A DNA stretch of 64,000 nucleotides, taken from assembly GCA_963530515.1 (NCBI GenBank), contig CAUSEC010000019.1, forward strand, positions 47,451-111,450, given 5' to 3'. A program made the position numbers and the translations under genes. The notes below the pieces were generated by a model. That model made no database searches, had not been told where the DNA came from, and was given only the letters and a program-made list of their open reading frames with translations. The DNA is from CBFFRJ01 sp963530515 (GTDB lineage: Bacteria; Pseudomonadota; Gammaproteobacteria; Enterobacterales; Enterobacteriaceae). Below are positions 8,686-17,098 of the stretch, one piece after another; position 1 is the stretch's first letter, and every line of letters starts with the position of its first letter.

Positions 8686-9072
8686 ATGCCTGCGTGGGTT
8701 GAGGGTAAACTTTTTTTCTATGCGGACGCACCGCCGCGCCGTCTGATGGCGCTCTTCTCCGTTAAATGGAGCACGATGGTGCTGCATGCGCTGTACCACT
8801 GGCCGGATGAACGCGCGCGCACCGGCGAGTTACAACGTAGCCTGCAAGGGATTTCCCGGAAGATGCTTTTCCAGACGCTGAAAGAGCTGGAGATGCGAGG
8901 GCTGATTGCCCGCCACGTGTATGACGTGGTCCCCCCCAAAGTCGATTACCGCCTGACCCCACTAGGTAAAACCTTTGCCGAACCCATTGAGCAAATGTAC
9001 CAGTGGGGTTTAGAAAATCAGGCTGCGCTGGATGAAATGGAAGCCTGTTATCAGACGGCGGTATCCTGCTGA
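8686..9072 (+). CDS. HxlR-family transcriptional regulator
   Basis: This 128-residue winged-helix protein has the HxlR layout. An N-terminal helix is followed by the helix-turn-helix region (RTGELQRSLQGISRKMLFQTLKELE, described here only by its key residues) and a wing with DYRLTPLGKTF. HxlR regulators are small dimeric MarR-like repressors, several of which sense quinones or aldehydes through cysteines. Here cysteines occur only near the C-terminus (about residues 121 and 128), so a YodB-type N-terminal sensor cysteine is missing. The divergent zinc dehydrogenase is the likely target. AGAGGA precedes the ATG. Confidence 0.88.
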   Translation: MPAWVEGKLFFYADAPPRRLMALFSVKWSTMVLHALYHWPDERARTGELQRSLQGISRKMLFQTLKELEMRGLIARHVYDVVPPKVDYRLTPLGKTFAEPIEQMYQWGLENQAALDEMEACYQTAVSC

Positions 9073-9123
9073 GGGCTTTGCGAACTGGGTTGCTATTTTT
9101 ATGAATAAACAGGAGTTAATACG

Positions 9124-9333
9124 TTGAAAATTGACTGGCATAGCGCAGTGCTTACCCCCTCTACGGTTGTCGATAAACACTATAAAAACACGCAAAACGT
9201 GCGTCGTTTCATGACGGAGCAGTGCGGGGAACAATTCCGTTTCGATCGCGAATTCATGGCCTGGATTCGCGATGGTATCCCCAAAAATCTGGGCGACGTG
9301 GTAAAGGAGTGGAAGCGCAGGCAAGGGCAATAA
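9124..9333 (+). CDS. Small DUF6434-like protein
   Basis: This 69-residue protein starts at TTG, since no ATG is available, with GGAG 8 bases upstream. It contains a conserved-looking block, FRFDREFMAWIRDGIPK followed by LGDVVKEW, which I associate with the DUF6434 family sometimes found next to SAP-like domains. It is highly charged and cytosolic, and the function is unknown. It lies 51 bases after hxlR on the same strand and could be read through from it. Confidence 0.6.
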   Translation: MKIDWHSAVLTPSTVVDKHYKNTQNVRRFMTEQCGEQFRFDREFMAWIRDGIPKNLGDVVKEWKRRQGQ

Positions 9334-9366
9334 AGGCAAAATTTCCCCTCCCTGGGCGAACAGCGT

Positions 9367-9804
9367 TTATAAGGATTTCTTCATAAATATCCGACTGGTT
9401 CCTTCAGGTTTGCAGTCGATACGTCCGAATTCTTCCCACCCGTGCTTTTTATAGAAGTCCGGGGCCTGAAAGCTAATGGTGTACAAGAAGGCAGCGGTAC
9501 AACCCCTTTTTCTGCCTTCCTCTTCAAAGCGCAGAAGGATTTCAGTACCCAGCCCCATTTTTCGTAATGCGGGCGGAAGATAGAAAAGGTCAATAAAGAG
9601 AAGCCCCAAAGAAGAACGTCCCTGCATTCCCCCCAACACTTCACCATTTTTCGCTGATTTTATTAATACGGATAACGGCTGGCGGTCACTCATTCCAGTG
9701 ATTAAGTCATTGAAATTATTTAGACCTTCCTCAATCGGCAGTAATTGCTCTGCATCGGGATTCATGCAGACTTCTAAACGTATCTCTTCGACTGAGTCAC
9801 TCAT
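9367..9804 (-). CDS. GNAT-family N-acetyltransferase
   Basis: This 145-residue protein has a GNAT fold. Strand 4 is LLFIDLFYLPPALR, the acetyl-CoA-binding loop is RKMGLGTEILLRFEEEG (the R/Q-x-x-G-x-G/A motif), and the C-terminal block FYKKHGWEEFGRI is typical. It transfers an acetyl group from acetyl-CoA to an unknown amine. An upstream in-frame TTG exists at 9822, but AAGGA sits 8 bases before the ATG at 9804, which I take as the start. It is convergent with the small gene at 9124 and not obviously in an operon. Confidence 0.85.
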   Translation of the reverse strand: MSDSVEEIRLEVCMNPDAEQLLPIEEGLNNFNDLITGMSDRQPLSVLIKSAKNGEVLGGMQGRSSLGLLFIDLFYLPPALRKMGLGTEILLRFEEEGRKRGCTAAFLYTISFQAPDFYKKHGWEEFGRIDCKPEGTSRIFMKKSL

Positions 9805-9934
9805 TTTCGATGTCCTTGCCAATTAAACAACTGTTTAAATATACAGTTTTTGGTTGCAATCTCCAGCATTTTGTCGTTTATGATTAGCATTGATACCAGG
9901 CATTAGGAATGCCCACTTTATTTAAGGAGTTCGC

Positions 9935-10240
9935 ATGCTAAAAGTGATTGCCGAAGATTTCATTAAACCCGAATGTGTCGACATCGTTCTTCCTCTCTAC
10001 CGCGAACTCGTCGCGGCAACGAAGAAAGAACCTCTCTGTATTGCCTATGATTTGTATCGGGACGAAAAGGATCCTGGGCATTTTATTTTTATTGAAGAGT
10101 GGCCAGACAGGGCAGCGCTCGATGCGCATTGCGACAGCGAGCATTTCAAACGGCTGGTGCCATTAATTAATCAGCATGCGAGCAAAGCGGCTACGTTCAT
10201 TATGATGAACGATAAAGTGGATCCGCAGAAAGCGTTGTAA
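9935..10240 (+). CDS. Antibiotic biosynthesis monooxygenase (ABM) family protein
   Basis: This 101-residue protein has the ABM ferredoxin-like fold: LKVIAEDFIKPE at the start, the signature FIFIEEWPDRAALDAHCDSEHF in the centre (key residues E, W and H), and a C-terminal strand. YgiN, a quinol monooxygenase, is the best-known enterobacterial relative. Probable roles are cofactor-free oxidation of a quinol or aromatic compound. AAGGAG lies 6 bases before the ATG. A degraded copy of the same motif occurs at 12724-12786. Confidence 0.85.
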   Translation: MLKVIAEDFIKPECVDIVLPLYRELVAATKKEPLCIAYDLYRDEKDPGHFIFIEEWPDRAALDAHCDSEHFKRLVPLINQHASKAATFIMMNDKVDPQKAL

Positions 10241-10276
10241 CTTGACCCTCATCGGATTTTTTTGCCCGCGTTTCAG

Positions 10277-10612
10277 TTATGGGAAATAGAACCATGCTTT
10301 TGAGATAAGACCTTCTTCAACTTCAAAGACAGCCATACTCTCAATGGGCTCAGGAGATAAGCCGTATATCAATTCGTGGTCGAAAACTTTATTTCCCAGC
10401 ACGGTTCTGGAGATAAGCTCAGCTCTCAGTTTTGGATTGTTGAAACGATGGTTAACGTAAAAATCACGTAGCGATGATTTGCCAGTGGTTGTTGGGCTTT
10501 CGGTTGGCATCCGATACCCTTTAAATTCATCGGCAAAACAAGACATAAACGCTTCAATATCATGAGCATTGTAGGCTTCAAACTGTGCTTTAACAGGTGT
10601 CGCTACCGACAT
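10277..10612 (-). CDS. NTF2-like (SnoaL-type) protein
   Basis: This 111-residue protein has the NTF2-like cone fold: FEAYNAHDIEAFMSCFADEFKG near the N-terminus is the standard SnoaL opening, and the end AVFEVEEGLISKAWFYFP forms the sheet. Members are small isomerases, cyclases or steroid-like binding proteins, and no activity can be assigned. The start at 10612 is chosen because GGGG lies about 7 bases upstream. The longer frame to 10627 adds only five residues. Confidence 0.8.
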   Translation of the reverse strand: MSVATPVKAQFEAYNAHDIEAFMSCFADEFKGYRMPTESPTTTGKSSLRDFYVNHRFNNPKLRAELISRTVLGNKVFDHELIYGLSPEPIESMAVFEVEEGLISKAWFYFP

Positions 10613-10705
10613 ATTCACCCCATCCATTAATGTTTAATTATTCATTTAATTAGCATATAAAATCACATATTGAGAATGAATACAAAGCAGAACGCACGCC
10701 AGACT

Positions 10706-11503
10706 TCAGGCGTGCGTTTGTTCGCTTACGTCATCATGCTCTGCGCGCAATTTACACTTGCCTGGTGAGTAGCCGAATTTACGCATAAAGGCGCGAGAAA
10801 AGGCCTCGGCACTGCCAAAGCCAACCATTGCAGCGACAGACTTGACGCTTCGGCCGGACCGCAAATGGGCTGCCCCTAAGGCTAAACGCCAACCGGTCAA
10901 ATACGCACCGGGTGGTTCACCGACGGTTTTCTTGAAGATTTCAATGAACTGCGCGCGGGATATTCCCGAGATAGCGCAGAGGTCGGGGATCTGCCACTTC
11001 CGTGCAGGATCATCGTGTATCGCGACAAGGCTCATATGCAGTTTAGGGTGGGCAAGCCCCGCTAATAATCCTGCATCAACGGTACCCCTTGCGATGGCTC
11101 GCCGTATGGCCAACACCACGACGACCTCACACAGGCGCGTCTGCACGGTTCCACAACCGCAACGGGGAACCTCGATCTCCGCGACAATTAACTCTGCCAG
11201 GCCACGCAATTGCGGCATCTCGTCGATGGAAAAACGCAGCTCGTCGGGCAGTGCACCCACCAGTGGATTGGCGCTGCCACCAAAATCAACCCTGGCGGCA
11301 GCGCATAACCTTGCCCCGACGGGCAGACCGCCAGACTTTCTGGCACGGTAGAGCAAATGGCTCGGCGCGCCTGATCCATTAGTATCGATGATAAGAAGGT
11401 TCGCCGAAGCGGCCGAATCACAATGCTCCACCCGCAGGGGGAAGGCCTGCAGGAAGGCGGTTAAGCGATCATATCTTCGTGGCATATTCAGACTTTCAAT
11501 CAT
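10706..11503 (-). CDS. AraC-family regulator (cupin AraC_binding type)
   Basis: This 265-residue regulator has an N-terminal half with a degenerate cupin (about residues 20-130) and a C-terminal AraC domain (about residues 165-255) with DLCAISGISRAQFIEIF and VGFGSAEAFSRAFMRKFGYSP. It is divergent from the methyltransferase gene at 11586, which is its likely target. The start could instead be the ATG at 11485, seven codons in. The GC content is higher than in flanking genes, which suggests separate ancestry. Confidence 0.85.
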   Translation of the reverse strand: MIESLNMPRRYDRLTAFLQAFPLRVEHCDSAASANLLIIDTNGSGAPSHLLYRARKSGGLPVGARLCAAARVDFGGSANPLVGALPDELRFSIDEMPQLRGLAELIVAEIEVPRCGCGTVQTRLCEVVVVLAIRRAIARGTVDAGLLAGLAHPKLHMSLVAIHDDPARKWQIPDLCAISGISRAQFIEIFKKTVGEPPGAYLTGWRLALGAAHLRSGRSVKSVAAMVGFGSAEAFSRAFMRKFGYSPGKCKLRAEHDDVSEQTHA

Positions 11504-11585
11504 GTTTTTTACGAACGTTATTACCGTGAATCTTTTATTCTACTTCAACACACTATGATGACCTAAACGATTGACTGGAGAAGCC

Positions 11586-12302
11586 ATGACCCAAGATTCT
11601 GCCGCTAAATTTGACGCTGCCCGTGCAGGGGAATACGCGCGACAAAGCCGGATTGCTCTGGCCGGATATGATGCCTGCCATGAGCTTTCCGCCTGCATGC
11701 TCTCTGCTGCGCTCGGGGAAGGAAAGACTGCACGTGTGTTGGTGGTGGGTGCCGGAGGAACGGCAGGTGAAATCATCGCCTCTGCGACACTTGCGCCGCA
11801 CTGGTCTTTTGTCGCCGTCGACCCTTCGCAACCGATGCTGGAACTTGCCCGCGCGAATGTGGCCAGTGCAGGAGTGGCAAGCCGGGTGGAAACCGTGCTC
11901 GGTGCGGTCGCGGATTTAGAAGATTCACCCGTATTTGATGCCGCCATCATGATTGGCGTCTTGCACCATCTGCCCGGCGACAGGGCGAAGCAGGATATTC
12001 TGGCCCAGATTGCCCTGCGCCTGAAACCGGGCGCGCCGCTAGTCGTTGCTGGAAACTATCGTGCTTACGCTTCGCAACCCTTGCTGATGGCTGCATGGGC
12101 AAATCGCTGGCGAATGAACGGTGCCGGGCCGGAAGAACTTCAGTCTAAAATGAACAAAATTTTGCAAGGCGCTGAGCCCCCTCAGTCGGAAGAAGCTGTT
12201 TTTACCCTGCTCAGTGAAGCGGGCTTTAAAGAACCCATTCGCTTCTTTTCCAGCCTGTTCTGGGGAGCCTGGCTGGCCCGGCGTGTACCAGCTACGCCGT
12301 GA
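11586..12302 (+). CDS. Class I SAM-dependent methyltransferase
   Basis: This 238-residue cytosolic methyltransferase has a SAM-binding motif I region (VLVVGAGGTAGE, about residues 49-60), an acidic end of strand 2 (VAVDPSQPM), and the post-motif VFDAAIMIGVLHHLPG. It resembles methyltransferase family 12/25 proteins encoded beside AraC regulators. GGAG is 5 bases before the ATG at 11586, so an upstream TTG at 11571 is not used as the start. The substrate is unknown. Confidence 0.85.
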   Translation: MTQDSAAKFDAARAGEYARQSRIALAGYDACHELSACMLSAALGEGKTARVLVVGAGGTAGEIIASATLAPHWSFVAVDPSQPMLELARANVASAGVASRVETVLGAVADLEDSPVFDAAIMIGVLHHLPGDRAKQDILAQIALRLKPGAPLVVAGNYRAYASQPLLMAAWANRWRMNGAGPEELQSKMNKILQGAEPPQSEEAVFTLLSEAGFKEPIRFFSSLFWGAWLARRVPATP

Positions 12303-12418
12303 TTAACCTGTGCCGGGGCGGCACCTGTGCTGAAACTCCGGCGAATGAAATTTGTCGTTTTAAGCCATCATTTGCCCGCGCGGCAATTTTCAGCGAGGAG
12401 CGACAGTCAATGTATCAA

Positions 12419-12706
12419 CTATGTCAGCAAAAAATGAGTAAGTATTGCGAAGAGATACAATCCCAGTACCCCTTGTATGATTCGAAAAAACCATCTGACA
12501 TAACGCCATGCATAGCGTTCTTTGGCGTCGGCTTCTGCGATGGCAGGGTCAGAATATTTTTTTTTCTTTTTTCTGAATAAATCGCTGAGCCAAAGAATAA
12601 GAAAAATGGCAATGATGACTTTCAGATAGAGGGGGTTATGCACTGATAGAGACTCCAGCTTAAATTTCGTATAAGCAAAATGGCTAAATGCCAGACCAGT
12701 ATCCAC
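12419..12706 (-). CDS. Small membrane protein, hypothetical
   Basis: This frame encodes about 95 residues from a GTG start. Two hydrophobic helices (LKVIIAIFLILWLSDLF and FFRIIQGVLGLYLFAILTHF) flank a strongly basic and then acidic loop (RKKKKK, then DPAIAEADAKER). The patterned helices and charge distribution look like real protein, unlike the overlapping plus-strand frame. The N-terminus is uncertain because there is no good ribosome binding site. A run of T residues near 12556-12574 is a possible slippage spot. No family is recognised. Confidence 0.5.
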   Translation of the reverse strand: MDTGLAFSHFAYTKFKLESLSVHNPLYLKVIIAIFLILWLSDLFRKKKKKYSDPAIAEADAKERYAWRYVRWFFRIIQGVLGLYLFAILTHFLLT

Positions 12707-12723
12707 TCATCATACAGGCTTAA

Positions 12724-12786
12724 AAAGAGCCTGGGTATGGGGTTTTTATTGGGGAATGGCCAGACAATGCAGCATTCACTGAATAA
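12724..12786 (+). pseudogene. Remnant of an ABM monooxygenase gene
   Basis: Between two stop codons the frame reads KEPGYGVFIGEWPDNAAFTE, which aligns with DPGHFIFIEEWPDRAALDAH of the intact ABM gene at 9935. By eye about 34 of 46 bases match over the core. No start or end of the gene survives. It is a relic of a second ABM gene, not a coding sequence. Confidence 0.6.
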
Positions 12787-12950
12787 AACAGGACACAGTT
12801 GTGTGGCGAAATAAATGACTGGCGCGAACGATCATCACCGCCAATTCCCTCGACCCATGTTATTTGCGACCTGGCCCTCACGCACGCTGTCTATGCCTTT
12901 CCCCTCTAAAAACGCAACCCGGTAATTAAATTACAGATGTGGGCAGAAGA

Positions 12951-14372
12951 CTATGATGGGATAGCCCGAACCGTGGTTGTTTTCGGCGTTTGGGTATTAG
13001 CATCTACGGTCACAATGCATGTATTTCCGTGGGTACCATCGGTGCCGAAAGACATAACGACTGTCGGATTTTCAGCCGGGTATGCCAGAATGTACATCAA
13101 CGGAACATAGATGATGCTGTCCATGTTGATTCCGTTGTAAGTCACGCTATTGTCGTTGTTGACCGTCAACGTGTCTTTATTACTGTTCGTCATTGGCAGG
13201 CCCCCGAATACAGACAATGGAACCGGATTAAACGGGGTATAACCGCTGATATTCTGGTTATTAATTGTTCCGCTTATTGAAACCAGAGAACCGTTCTTTG
13301 GCGTATATTTCCGGGTCAATGTCAGGTTGATTTTCTGTTGTGGCATGCTCAGCGTCTCACCGTCGAAACTCATGGTGAAAGGGTTGAAATAATATCCCTG
13401 AGAAGAGACACCATCGATCGATACGCTAATCAAGACATAAGTCAGATCCCACTGCGTATTTGCAAGCAGTGAGGCATATTGAGCCTGAATGGAGACAAAC
13501 CCCCGGGCAAAGCCAGTACCAGAAATCGGGTAATAACCGCTGAAATCAGCCAGTGCACTGTTGCTGAGATCATACAGTTCAATCGGAACAGTCGGTGCGC
13601 AGGGAATGGTCTGCAACTGCCTGGCTACCAGCGAGGTTCCCGTCGTCATATTGTTACAGGCAAAACCCTTATTAGCGGCGGTGCCCATAATAAGATTTAC
13701 AGAGTCGCTGCCTTGCATGAAAGTGAAGTAATACATATTCATATTGTATGCATAGGTCGTTACCGGGCTCAGTTGCCCGCTGTTGCTCCCGTAGTCGTAG
13801 GAAAGCTCATTTTCTGAACCAATGCTCATGACCTTGATCGGCGTGGTATTCGAGGTCGTAACATAATAGTTACCCGCAAAAAGAGGAGCAGAAATCGGAT
13901 TGTTGTAAGTCGATCCTGATACGGGTGTCGCGGGCTGACCGGGCAGTGTGATATTACCCGTGCAGGACGCAACCGGGCCATAGCTCTCTTCGGTGCGGCT
14001 GAAGGTGAGATTGATGACAAGCCCAGTCCCTTCCCAAACCTGATTCAGGGTGATCCCGTCAAACGTTCCTGTAAAGGCATAGCGTGTAGCACGTGTTCCA
14101 TCCAGCGAGACTATCAATGTTAGGTCAAATCGCGGCTCCGCTGATTCAGGGGTGATCACCATATTGGTATCCACCGCAAAGAAAGCTCCCGCAGCATTGC
14201 TAAGTGTGTAGTAGCCATTGAAGGGTATGAGCATTGGGGTATCGGGATTGACGGGAATGATTACGGAAGGCGTCTGGGTTATCAGTTGGTGATGATAGGT
14301 TGTTGTTTCTGCTGAAAGAACAGAGCGCTGCGTGGATGATAGAATATTGTCTTTCATGAGCTGTGTATTCAT
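12951..14372 (-). CDS. Large protein made of two related halves, unknown function
   Basis: This 473-residue protein has no signal peptide or membrane helix and is rich in Thr, Asn, Ser and Gly with alternating beta-type patterning. Its N-terminal (about 45-190) and C-terminal (about 275-420) parts share the same series of motifs: F-x-GYY, then LT-x2-VS-x-DG, then TF/SFDG-x-x-L, then NLT-x3-R, and a serine/glycine strand near S-x-x-G-x-I. It is therefore probably an internal duplication of a beta-sandwich or beta-barrel domain. GGAG lies 10 bases before the ATG at 14372. A longer frame to 14435 lacks such a site. The family is not recognised. Confidence 0.7.
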   Translation of the reverse strand: MNTQLMKDNILSSTQRSVLSAETTTYHHQLITQTPSVIIPVNPDTPMLIPFNGYYTLSNAAGAFFAVDTNMVITPESAEPRFDLTLIVSLDGTRATRYAFTGTFDGITLNQVWEGTGLVINLTFSRTEESYGPVASCTGNITLPGQPATPVSGSTYNNPISAPLFAGNYYVTTSNTTPIKVMSIGSENELSYDYGSNSGQLSPVTTYAYNMNMYYFTFMQGSDSVNLIMGTAANKGFACNNMTTGTSLVARQLQTIPCAPTVPIELYDLSNSALADFSGYYPISGTGFARGFVSIQAQYASLLANTQWDLTYVLISVSIDGVSSQGYYFNPFTMSFDGETLSMPQQKINLTLTRKYTPKNGSLVSISGTINNQNISGYTPFNPVPLSVFGGLPMTNSNKDTLTVNNDNSVTYNGINMDSIIYVPLMYILAYPAENPTVVMSFGTDGTHGNTCIVTVDANTQTPKTTTVRAIPS

Positions 14373-14551
14373 GGTGAGCTTTCTCCAGATATGGATAGAA
14401 ATTTCAATGGGTACAGCCGACAATTGCGGATTCACTATTAAACGTGGAACAGTATAACCGTCAATTCCACATTGTTTATCTGGTTATGTGAAAGGTTGTA
14501 GTTAAAATTGTGAAATTTCCGGTTTGTGATCTGTTCACACTCATAAAAAAA

Positions 14552-14998
14552 TCAATTGCCCGGCAGCTCATCGGATAAAAAAACATTCACTGCCAGCACA
14601 TCAAAGGTAATATTTTCGGATAAAAACTGAATGCTGAAATGCCTGAACGCCGGTGGTTCCTGACTCGACATGATATTCCATTTTTTCAGGCTATCTCTGA
14701 GCCACTCTGAATATGTAAACTCCGTCAGCTTTCCTAACGCAAATTCACTCTGGGCGCCTTCAAACTCAAAAATTGAACCTCCAGGGAACGGCTCCCGAAT
14801 GAAACATCGCGCATACGTGAACGTAATCTCACGCCTTAAAGCCAGTACAACGTCTTCGTGATTAACGAAAATCTCTTTTTCATAATCCACATCGAATATT
14901 AAATCCACCCCGGCAGAGCGGAACGATACCTTTGACTCACCATACCCTGGTAGCCACTCATAGGGATCCAGTATCAATTTTGGACGTCCTTTTTTCAT
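14552..14998 (-). CDS. Hypothetical cytosolic protein
   Basis: This 148-residue protein opens with a basic segment (MKKGRPK) and continues with alternating beta strands and acidic residues (DLIFDVDYEKEIFVNHED; EFEGAQSEFALG). There are no membrane segments and no motif I can name. The size and composition would suit a small immunity or binding protein, but no partner toxin is adjacent. It is transcribed in the same direction as the two-halved protein downstream, about 180 bases away. Confidence 0.55.
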   Translation of the reverse strand: MKKGRPKLILDPYEWLPGYGESKVSFRSAGVDLIFDVDYEKEIFVNHEDVVLALRREITFTYARCFIREPFPGGSIFEFEGAQSEFALGKLTEFTYSEWLRDSLKKWNIMSSQEPPAFRHFSIQFLSENITFDVLAVNVFLSDELPGN

Positions 14999-15044
14999 GT
15001 AAACACCTTTTGTGAGTTGCTAAACGCCTGTCAGCGTAATTGTG

Positions 15045-15242
15045 TTACGTTTTAACGGGATCTGCTGCGAAGTCATCAAAATAACTTGCAACACCCGCGT
15101 CCGTTGGTAAGTTCAAAGGGGCGTTGCCTTGGAACAGAGAATACGTATTAGCAACACGCCGGAACAGAAAGTAACTAGAGAGGGCAGAGTTAAGCAAGGT
15201 CATAATTTGCATGATTTCGCCAGAATGTTCGACAGATATCAT
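15045..15242 (-). CDS. Possible small ORF, weakly supported
   Basis: This frame of 65 codons has a hydrophobic central stretch (MTLLNSALSSYFLFRRV) and an acidic end. The ribosome binding site is poor and no family is recognised. It may be a short membrane-associated peptide or chance. Confidence 0.25.
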   Translation of the reverse strand: MISVEHSGEIMQIMTLLNSALSSYFLFRRVANTYSLFQGNAPLNLPTDAGVASYFDDFAADPVKT

Positions 15243-15358
15243 TCGTTTCTCACCATTGAATCACATTCAATCGACTGTTACCGCTAAGTTCATACCTGCT
15301 GCGTCAGAAAGTTTTCACTGTCTAAAATAAGTTTGTTTTTACGCTTAATGGAAAATTC

Positions 15359-15528
15359 ATGCGCGAAGATTTTAATGATTACCTCGCGTTCCTGGCCGTC
15401 GCGCAGGAGCGGAGTTTCACCAGGGCTGCTGCCAGATTAAATATTTCTCAGTCTACATTGTCTCACATCATCAGGCGGCTTGAGGAAAGGCTGGGGATGC
15501 GGCTATTGATGCGTACCACCCGAAATGT
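15359..15528 (+). pseudogene. LysR-family regulator, 5' fragment only
   Basis: The first 57 or so codons encode an intact LysR helix-turn-helix (YLAFLAVAQERSFTRAAARL, then STLSHIIRRLEERLG, then RTTRNV). The frame then runs into reversed epimerase sequence and stops at 15550. About 240 residues of effector domain are missing. The N-terminus resembles the intact LysR gene at 21131. It lies 3' of the operon next to that gene. Confidence 0.8.
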
Positions 15529-15763
15529 CGATAACGATATCAGGTCGTAAATCAGCAATCTTCTGCCCGAATGTGCCTTTTGCTTCTTCCTTCACACGAT
15601 CCAGGCAGACGTTTTCTATTGCGGTCCAGGCATAATGAGGACGATAGGGCCTTGCGGACCCACGGCTGACGTTAACCACCTGATGGCCCAGTTCAACCAG
15701 CATGGGTACAAGATAGGTTCCGACGTGGCCGCTGCCACCAATCACAATGATACGAGACATCAT
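15529..15763 (-). pseudogene. NAD-dependent epimerase, 5' fragment only
   Basis: Reading leftwards, the sequence starts with GGAG and ATG and encodes the N-terminal Rossmann motif of an epimerase (IIVIGGSGHVGTYLVPML) and continues to LRPDIVIDI. It then breaks off into antisense LysR sequence. Only about 78 residues remain of an expected 280-330. The truncation point coincides with that of the LysR fragment. Confidence 0.8.
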
Positions 15764-16086
15764 CTTCTCCTTTATGAGTTTCTGGCACGGCTGTCAAAGT
15801 GGGTGCCAGCAGAAAATGGCAGTGTCAGAAGGCACAACCTGAATGCGCATTTCACTGAAGGAAGGAGTGTAAAGCGTGCGGGTGCTTTTGACTTTGAGTC
15901 AATACCGAATGCATTTATGGCGAAATCGCAATAATCACAAGCAATTGATGGGTTGCTGGCACAGAGAGGACAGCTAGCCTGGCGCAAGATCCGCTAAGCG
16001 ATGAAGATTATCCGGATTAAGTTTGCCGAAAACGACGTTACCTGAATACCGACCCGAAGGTCGGTAGTGGCAGCCTTCATTCAGCA
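15764..16086. other. Intergenic stretch, no supported gene
   Basis: No convincing gene. A plus-strand frame without its own start (to 15934) ends in DFESIPNAFMAKSQ and might be the tail of a lost oxidoreductase, but this is too short to assign. The sequence ACCGACCCGAAGGTCGGT near 16048 forms a small hairpin just after the end of the aldo/keto reductase gene. Confidence 0.35.
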
Positions 16087-17073
16087 TTACCAGGCGTAAG
16101 CTTCTGGAGCCTCTCCACCCGGCCCAGGCCAGAGTGCATCCAGTTTTGTAAGCGTTTGCGCCGACAGTTTTACAGATAATGCATTGAGATTCTGGCGGAG
16201 CTGTTCAACCGTCCGTGGCCCGCTGAGCACAGTGGTGACCACCGGGTTTTGCAGTAACCAGGCGAGCGCAACGTCGGCCGGGGTTTCGCCAATCTCTTCG
16301 CAGAGTGCTTCCCAGGCTTCAAGTTGTGGTCTCAAATGATTGATGCGTTCCTGCATGTGGGGAGCCGTTCTGCGCCCGGCAGCCATTTTTTGCAATACAC
16401 CGCCTAACATCCCCATCCCTACAGGGCTCCATGGGATAAGGCCAATGCCGAAATGACGCAGTGCCGGAATCACTTCCAGTTCAGCCGTGCGCTGCGTCAG
16501 ATTGTACAGGCTCTGTTCGGATGCCAGACCCAGCAGGTTGCGAGCGTCAGCCTTACACTGCGCAGTCGCGATGTCCCAGCCAGCAAAATTACTGCTGCCC
16601 ACGTAGCTGATTTTACCCTCACGGATCAGCTGTTCCATGGCCTGCCAGATTTCCTCCCAGGGAGTGTTCCGGTCGATATGGTGCATCTGGTAGAGGTCAA
16701 TATGGTCCGTTTTCAGTCTTTTCAGACTGGCCTCACACGCCCGCCGGATATGGTAGGCGGACAGATATTTGTCGTTCGGGCCCGTGTCCATCGGCTGGTA
16801 AACTTTCGTGGCCAGCACGATACGGTCACGCTGGCCGCTACGGGCCAGCCAGTTACCGATGATCTCTTCAGATGTGCCGTAACCCTTTGCCATATCCGGT
16901 GACTGGGGCCCGCCATAAACGTCAGCGGTATCGAAAAAGTTGATCCCTGCGTCCACGGCTTCATCCATGATCCTGAAGCTGGTCGGTTCATCCGTCAGCT
17001 CACCGAAATTCATGGTACCGAGACCAATGCGACTCACCTGCAGACCGGTACGGCCAAGATGCTTGTAGTTCAT
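16087..17073 (-). CDS. Aldo/keto reductase
   Basis: This 328-residue cytosolic TIM-barrel reductase has the AKR catalytic tetrad: Asp and Tyr in FFDTADVYGG, Lys in VLATKVYQP, and His in LYQMHHID. The NADPH-binding C-terminal segment (VLSGPRTVEQLRQNL) is present. It resembles the potassium-channel-beta/YghZ branch. It is the last gene of a five-gene minus-strand unit, 25 bases after the hydrolase gene. It probably reduces aldehydes or ketones produced or taken up with the other members. Confidence 0.9.
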   Translation of the reverse strand: MNYKHLGRTGLQVSRIGLGTMNFGELTDEPTSFRIMDEAVDAGINFFDTADVYGGPQSPDMAKGYGTSEEIIGNWLARSGQRDRIVLATKVYQPMDTGPNDKYLSAYHIRRACEASLKRLKTDHIDLYQMHHIDRNTPWEEIWQAMEQLIREGKISYVGSSNFAGWDIATAQCKADARNLLGLASEQSLYNLTQRTAELEVIPALRHFGIGLIPWSPVGMGMLGGVLQKMAAGRRTAPHMQERINHLRPQLEAWEALCEEIGETPADVALAWLLQNPVVTTVLSGPRTVEQLRQNLNALSVKLSAQTLTKLDALWPGPGGEAPEAYAW

Positions 17074-17098
17074 GTCAGATACTCCTTAACTGAACGTG

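Noticed and set aside
12299..12580. 93-codon plus-strand frame after the methyltransferase
   Set aside because: It runs antisense to a frame with clear membrane helices. Its own product has an irregular composition ending in a phenylalanine run from the T tract.
15635..15934. 99-codon plus-strand frame over the epimerase remnant
   Set aside because: It is antisense to the epimerase fragment for its first half. The second half (ending DFESIPNAFMAKSQ) might be a gene tail but has no start and no clear family.
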